From Streptomyces sp. V4I2 (GTDB lineage: Bacteria; Actinomycetota; Actinomycetes; Streptomycetales; Streptomycetaceae), in contig NZ_JAUSZM010000003.1 of the NCBI RefSeq assembly GCF_030817655.1, positions 2,356,001 through 2,420,000 on the forward strand: DNA of 64,000 bases. The letters run 5' to 3'. Shown piece after piece: positions 60,951 through 64,000 of the stretch. Under the pieces are notes generated by a model, which did not search any database, was not told the DNA's origin, and saw only the letters and a program-made list of their open reading frames with translations. The position numbers and the translations under genes were made by a program. Every line of letters starts with the position of its first letter. Position 1 is the first letter of the stretch.

Positions 60951-62108
60951 ATGCCGAGCGTGACGCACGACGATGCCCCGCCGCTGGCGGACCTCATGCC
61001 GTGGTCCGTCGCACCGCCGCGGCTCGGCCGGGGGTGGCCGACGGGCCCCGACGCGGCATCCCTGAAGGCCCGCTGGGACGCCCTGATGAAGGCCGAGGGC
61101 CCGGACCGGGAGGCCCTGTTCGAGCCGACCCGCTCGCGCACCCTGCGCTCGGCGGTCGGCCAGCTGCCGGGCCAGACGGGCAGCACGGAGAAGCTGATCC
61201 GCGCCTCTGGGCCCTGCCCGGAGCCCGTACGGGTGCTGAACGCGCCCTTCGACGAACAGTGGCTGATCCCCGACCACCGGCTGATCGACGCGGCCCGGCC
61301 CGAACTGTGGCGGGTGGCGGACGAGCACCAGATCTTCGTCACGGAGAGCCCCGAGACCCCCGGCCCGCTCCTCCTCGCCACCTCCCTGCTCCCGCTCCAC
61401 CGCCCCGGCCGGATCCGCCCCCTGTACCGCCGCCCCGGTGGCGCGGAACCCAATCTCGCGCCGGGCCTGTTGGACCACCTGGCCGCCCGTCTCGGCCTCT
61501 CCCCCACCCCGGCGGACCTCCTGGCGTGGACCGTGACGGCGGTCCGCCCCGGCCTCACCGTCCCCCTCACCGAGGACCCCGAACTCTGGGCACACGGCGT
61601 CGAACTCGGCCACCGCGTCCTGTGGCTGATGCGCCGCGACGGCAGCCGCCCGAAGCTGCCGGGCGGCCGCCGCCCGTACGTCCGCGCACCCCTGCCCTCC
61701 CGTCCCCTCTCCGTGCACTACGACCGCGACGAGGAGGCCCTCCACCTCGACGAGGGCCGTATCTCCCCGGTGCCCCCGGAGTCCTGGGACTTCGAGGTGG
61801 GCGGAACACGCGTACTGGAACAGTGGTTCACGGCCCGCACCACCGACCCCGAGCCGGGCACCCTGGAGGCGATCCGCCCGCCGACCTGGCCGCAGGCGTG
61901 GACGTCGGAGCTGCTGGAGCTGATCACGGTGCTGGCGCTGCTCGCGGAGCTGAGGCCGCGGCAGGAGGAACTGACGGTGACCGCGCCGATCACCACGCAG
62001 GAGCTGCGCAAGGCCGGCGTGCTGCCGGTGCCGGAGGCGGCACGCAGGCCCGCGTCGGTGCTGGACCACCACGAGGAAGGCCCGGAAGGCCAAGTCGCCT
62101 TGCTCTAG
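60951..62108 (+). CDS. type ISP restriction enzyme C-terminal specificity-like protein
   Basis: A 385-residue protein that matches the C-terminal target-recognition region of type ISP restriction-modification enzymes (LlaBIII-like), as annotated in many Streptomyces: MPWSVAPPRLGRGWPTGPDAASLKARWDAL, VRVLNAPFDEQWLIPDHRLIDAARPELW, LHLDEGRISPVPPESWDFEVGGTRVLEQWF and RPASVLDHHEEGPEGQ. The Mrr nuclease, helicase and methyltransferase parts of the full enzyme are absent here. It is therefore an orphan, stand-alone version; its function is unknown. The ATG at 60951 is 27 bases after the UTRA regulator gene. Confidence 0.8.
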   Translation: MPSVTHDDAPPLADLMPWSVAPPRLGRGWPTGPDAASLKARWDALMKAEGPDREALFEPTRSRTLRSAVGQLPGQTGSTEKLIRASGPCPEPVRVLNAPFDEQWLIPDHRLIDAARPELWRVADEHQIFVTESPETPGPLLLATSLLPLHRPGRIRPLYRRPGGAEPNLAPGLLDHLAARLGLSPTPADLLAWTVTAVRPGLTVPLTEDPELWAHGVELGHRVLWLMRRDGSRPKLPGGRRPYVRAPLPSRPLSVHYDRDEEALHLDEGRISPVPPESWDFEVGGTRVLEQWFTARTTDPEPGTLEAIRPPTWPQAWTSELLELITVLALLAELRPRQEELTVTAPITTQELRKAGVLPVPEAARRPASVLDHHEEGPEGQVALL

Positions 62109-62115
62109 CCTTGCT

Positions 62116-62829
62116 CTAGGTTCTGGGCTCGAAGGCGTCCATGACCCGCTGGAGCGCCCGTTCGAACACCGCCTCCAGATCGATCGGCCCGGAGGCCTCC
62201 ATGAAGGCCGCCGCCACCCGCGGATAGGCGCCGGTGGCCACCTGGCTGCCGAGGTAGGCGATCCGGACCGCGTTCTCCTCCTCCTCGGACCAGGGCATGG
62301 AGCGGGTGCGCTCGGCGGTGGCGAGCTCGTTCGCGGTGTACGTCGTCACGACGCCGTTGAGCAGCGCGACCAGCTCCATCTTGATGCTGTACGGCACCTC
62401 GAGCGGTTCGAGGCAGGCCAGGCAGTGCTCCAGGTAGCGCAGGGTGTTGGGGCTGAAGCCGTAGACCCCCGCCATCAGGCGCGGCACCCACGGGTGGCGG
62501 CGCATGATGGCGCGGGTCTCGTACGCGTTGCGGAGCATGTCGGCGCGCCAGTCGCCCGAGGGCTCGCCCATCTCGTGCTCGGCGCCGATGGCGTCGAGCA
62601 TCAGCTCGTACAGGTCCTCCTTGCGCGGAACGTAGTTGTACAGCGACATCGTTCCGCAGCCCAGTTCGGCCGCGACGTGTCGCATGGAGACGCCGTCCAG
62701 CCCCTGCGCGTCCGCGATGCGCACGGCCGCCGCCGCGACGTCCGCGCGCGTGAACGCCGGCTTCGGCCCCCGGCCCGTCCGCTCGGGACGGGCCCAGATC
62801 ACTTCGGGTACGGCCGCTCGGCCCGCCAT
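62116..62829 (-). CDS. TetR family regulator of the DrrAB-type exporter
   Basis: A 237-residue TetR regulator with AFTRADVAAAAVRIADAQGLDGVSMRHVAAELGCGTMSLYNYVPRKEDLYELMLDAIG and a TetR_C_1-type ligand domain. It is divergent from the ABC exporter genes. A 17-base palindrome lies in the 63-base gap and again, in the other orientation, inside the ATPase gene. Probable repressor of the exporter, released by a drug or metabolite. Confidence 0.9.
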   Translation of the reverse strand: MAGRAAVPEVIWARPERTGRGPKPAFTRADVAAAAVRIADAQGLDGVSMRHVAAELGCGTMSLYNYVPRKEDLYELMLDAIGAEHEMGEPSGDWRADMLRNAYETRAIMRRHPWVPRLMAGVYGFSPNTLRYLEHCLACLEPLEVPYSIKMELVALLNGVVTTYTANELATAERTRSMPWSEEEENAVRIAYLGSQVATGAYPRVAAAFMEASGPIDLEAVFERALQRVMDAFEPRT

Positions 62830-62857
62830 CGATCATCACCTCGGCCACCATCCTAGT

Positions 62858-62874
62858 TACGTACAGCGTACGTA
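62858..62874. promoter_or_regulatory. TetR operator between regulator and exporter genes
   Basis: TACGTACAGCGTACGTA is a perfect 7-3-7 palindrome 29 bases upstream of the TetR start and 19 bases before the ATPase start. It is a strong operator candidate for both promoters. Confidence 0.8.
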
Positions 62875-62892
62875 GTGCGCTATGGTCGGTCC

Positions 62893-63840
62893 ATGACTTC
62901 TACGTACGCTGTACTTAGTGAAGGTCTGGAGAAGCGGTTCGGTGCCGTGCACGCCCTGCGCGGCCTGGATCTCGCGGTGGCGACCGGCACGGTCTGCGGC
63001 ATCCTCGGCCCGAACGGGGCGGGCAAGACCACGGCCGTACGCCTGCTCACCACCCTGCTGCGACCGGACGCGGGCTCCGCACGGATCGCCGGCCACGACC
63101 TCGTCCGGGAGGCGGCGGCCGTACGGCGCAAGATCGGCGTCACCGGGCAGTACGCGTCGGTCGACGGGGACCTGACCGGGCGCGAGAACCTGCGCCTGTT
63201 CGCCCGGCTGCACCGGGTGCGGGGGCCGGCCGAGCGGGCCGGCGAGCTCCTGGACCGCTTCGGGCTGGCCGAGGCCGCCAACCGGGCCGCGTCCACCTAC
63301 TCGGGCGGGATGCGCCGCCGGCTGGACCTGGCGGCGAGTCTGATACGCCGTCCCGAGGTGCTGTTCCTGGACGAGCCGACCACCGGGCTCGACCCGGCCA
63401 GCCGGAACCTGATCTGGTCCGCCGTGCGCGACCTGACGGCGGAGGGCACGACCGTGCTGCTGACCACCCAGTACCTGGAGGAGGCCGACCAACTCGCCCA
63501 CGACATCGCCCTGGTGGACCGAGGGCGGGTCGCGCACACGGGTTCGCCCGCCCAGCTCAAGTCACTCATCGGGACCCATGTCGAGGTCGTCGTCGCGGAC
63601 GCGGACGTGCTGGCGAAGGCGGCGGCCGTGCTGGACCGACTCACCGGCGCGCAGCCGTCGTTCGACCACGAGCGCAACGCCGTCGGCGCGGTCAGCCGGG
63701 ACTCGACGCTCACCCTCCCCCGTCTGGTGCGCGAACTCGACGCGGCGGGCGTGCCGTTGCTGGACGCGAGTCTGCGTCCGCCGACCCTCGACGACGTGTT
63801 CCTCCAGCTCACCGACGACCACCAGGAGCGTGCGGCATGA
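62893..63840 (+). CDS. DrrA-type ABC exporter ATP-binding protein
   Basis: A 315-residue daunorubicin-resistance-type ABC ATPase. Walker A GPNGAGKTT near residue 42, Q-loop VTGQYASVDGDLTG, signature YSGGMRRRLDLAASLIRRP, Walker B VLFLDEPTTGLD, switch TTQYLEEADQLA, and a ~90-residue C-terminal DrrA-like extension ending PTLDDVFLQLT. It pairs with the permease gene that overlaps its stop (ATGA). The ATG at 62893 is followed by codons that form a second copy of the regulator's operator. It exports a drug-like or lipid-like compound of unknown identity. Confidence 0.92.
   Translation: MTSTYAVLSEGLEKRFGAVHALRGLDLAVATGTVCGILGPNGAGKTTAVRLLTTLLRPDAGSARIAGHDLVREAAAVRRKIGVTGQYASVDGDLTGRENLRLFARLHRVRGPAERAGELLDRFGLAEAANRAASTYSGGMRRRLDLAASLIRRPEVLFLDEPTTGLDPASRNLIWSAVRDLTAEGTTVLLTTQYLEEADQLAHDIALVDRGRVAHTGSPAQLKSLIGTHVEVVVADADVLAKAAAVLDRLTGAQPSFDHERNAVGAVSRDSTLTLPRLVRELDAAGVPLLDASLRPPTLDDVFLQLTDDHQERAA
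62901..62917. promoter_or_regulatory. second operator copy inside the ATPase reading frame
   Basis: TACGTACGCTGTACTTA differs at one position from the reverse complement of the operator at 62858-62874. It lies in codons 3-9 of the ATPase gene (TYAVL region), 43 bases from the first copy. Confidence 0.75.
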
Positions 63841-64000
63841 CCACACTGGCCTACGACGGCGGCGCGATGCTCGGCCGTCAGCTGCGGCGGATGCGGAACA
63901 ACCCGGGGCTGCTGATCCTGACCCAGACGATGCCGATCAGCATGCTGCTGTTCTTCGGCTACGTCTTCGGCAGCGCGCTGGCGATGCCGGGCGCGGACTA
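63837..64000 (+). CDS. ABC-2 type permease (DrrB-like), 5' part only
   Basis: The ATG at 63837 overlaps the stop of the ATPase gene (ATGA). Only the first ~54 codons are in the window: TTLAYDGGAMLGRQLRRMRNNPGLLILTQTMPISMLLFFGYVFGSAL, which is the N-terminus and first membrane segment of a DrrB-type ABC-2 permease. The gene continues past the right edge. Confidence 0.85.
   Translation, partial: MTTLAYDGGAMLGRQLRRMRNNPGLLILTQTMPISMLLFFGYVFGSALAMPGAD

Overview
The window looks like chromosomal DNA of a Streptomyces or a close relative. It is very GC-rich, codons end almost always in G or C, GTG starts and ATGA/GTGA stop-start overlaps are common, and the gene families (contractile injection system, many TetR/GntR regulators, class F sortase, SoxR, His-rich small protein) are typical of that genus. 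No rRNA, tRNA or CRISPR array was seen.

Layout. 1-7199 (minus): part of an extracellular contractile injection system (eCIS): sheath, tube, zinc-ribbon protein, a frameshifted linker protein, DUF4255/Pvc16 protein, AAA+ ATPase and the start of the next gene. 7571-12672: YchJ protein, then a gluconate locus (gntR divergent from gntK-gntP-SDR-MDR). 12844-22469: surface lipoprotein/membrane protein pair, a molybdopterin oxidoreductase with cytochrome b subunit, APC permease, DMT transporter, NUDIX hydrolase and a DUF202 pair. 22488-22955: a degenerate tandem array with higher-order structure. 23148-23444: a His-rich protein. 23603-28977: two convergent operons (phosphotransferase + acyl-CoA dehydrogenase; SDR + acyl-CoA synthetase + TetR), each starting at the same 18-bp palindrome; the gene set resembles the levulinate/4-hydroxyacid (Lva) pathway.

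29180-37548: NamZ-like muramidase, alpha/beta hydrolase, penicillin-acylase-family enzyme, BKACE-type enzyme and a DraRnl-type RNA ligase. 37728-39238: a second degenerate array, split by a complete IS481-family element with terminal repeats and a 6-bp target duplication that also supplies the transposase stop codon. 39239-46512: soxR, MaoC hydratase, TetR regulators, acyl-CoA dehydrogenase, exporters. 46639-48887: a decayed alcohol dehydrogenase/aldehyde dehydrogenase pair whose promoter still carries the palindrome found between the acyl-CoA dehydrogenase and TetR genes at 42.5 kb.

49102-54869: sugar-type ABC ATPase, class F sortase, candidate surface protein, MFS and CitMHS transporters. 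55004-58655: formate-dehydrogenase-like molybdopterin enzyme, TetR and lipoprotein. 58813-62108: homogentisate dioxygenase, UTRA regulator and an orphan type ISP specificity-like protein. 62116-64000: TetR divergent from a DrrAB-type ABC exporter (second gene cut by the window edge), with two operator copies, one inside the ATPase reading frame.

Most assignments rest on recognisable motifs in the translated genes; functions of substrate-specific enzymes and all operator assignments are inference.
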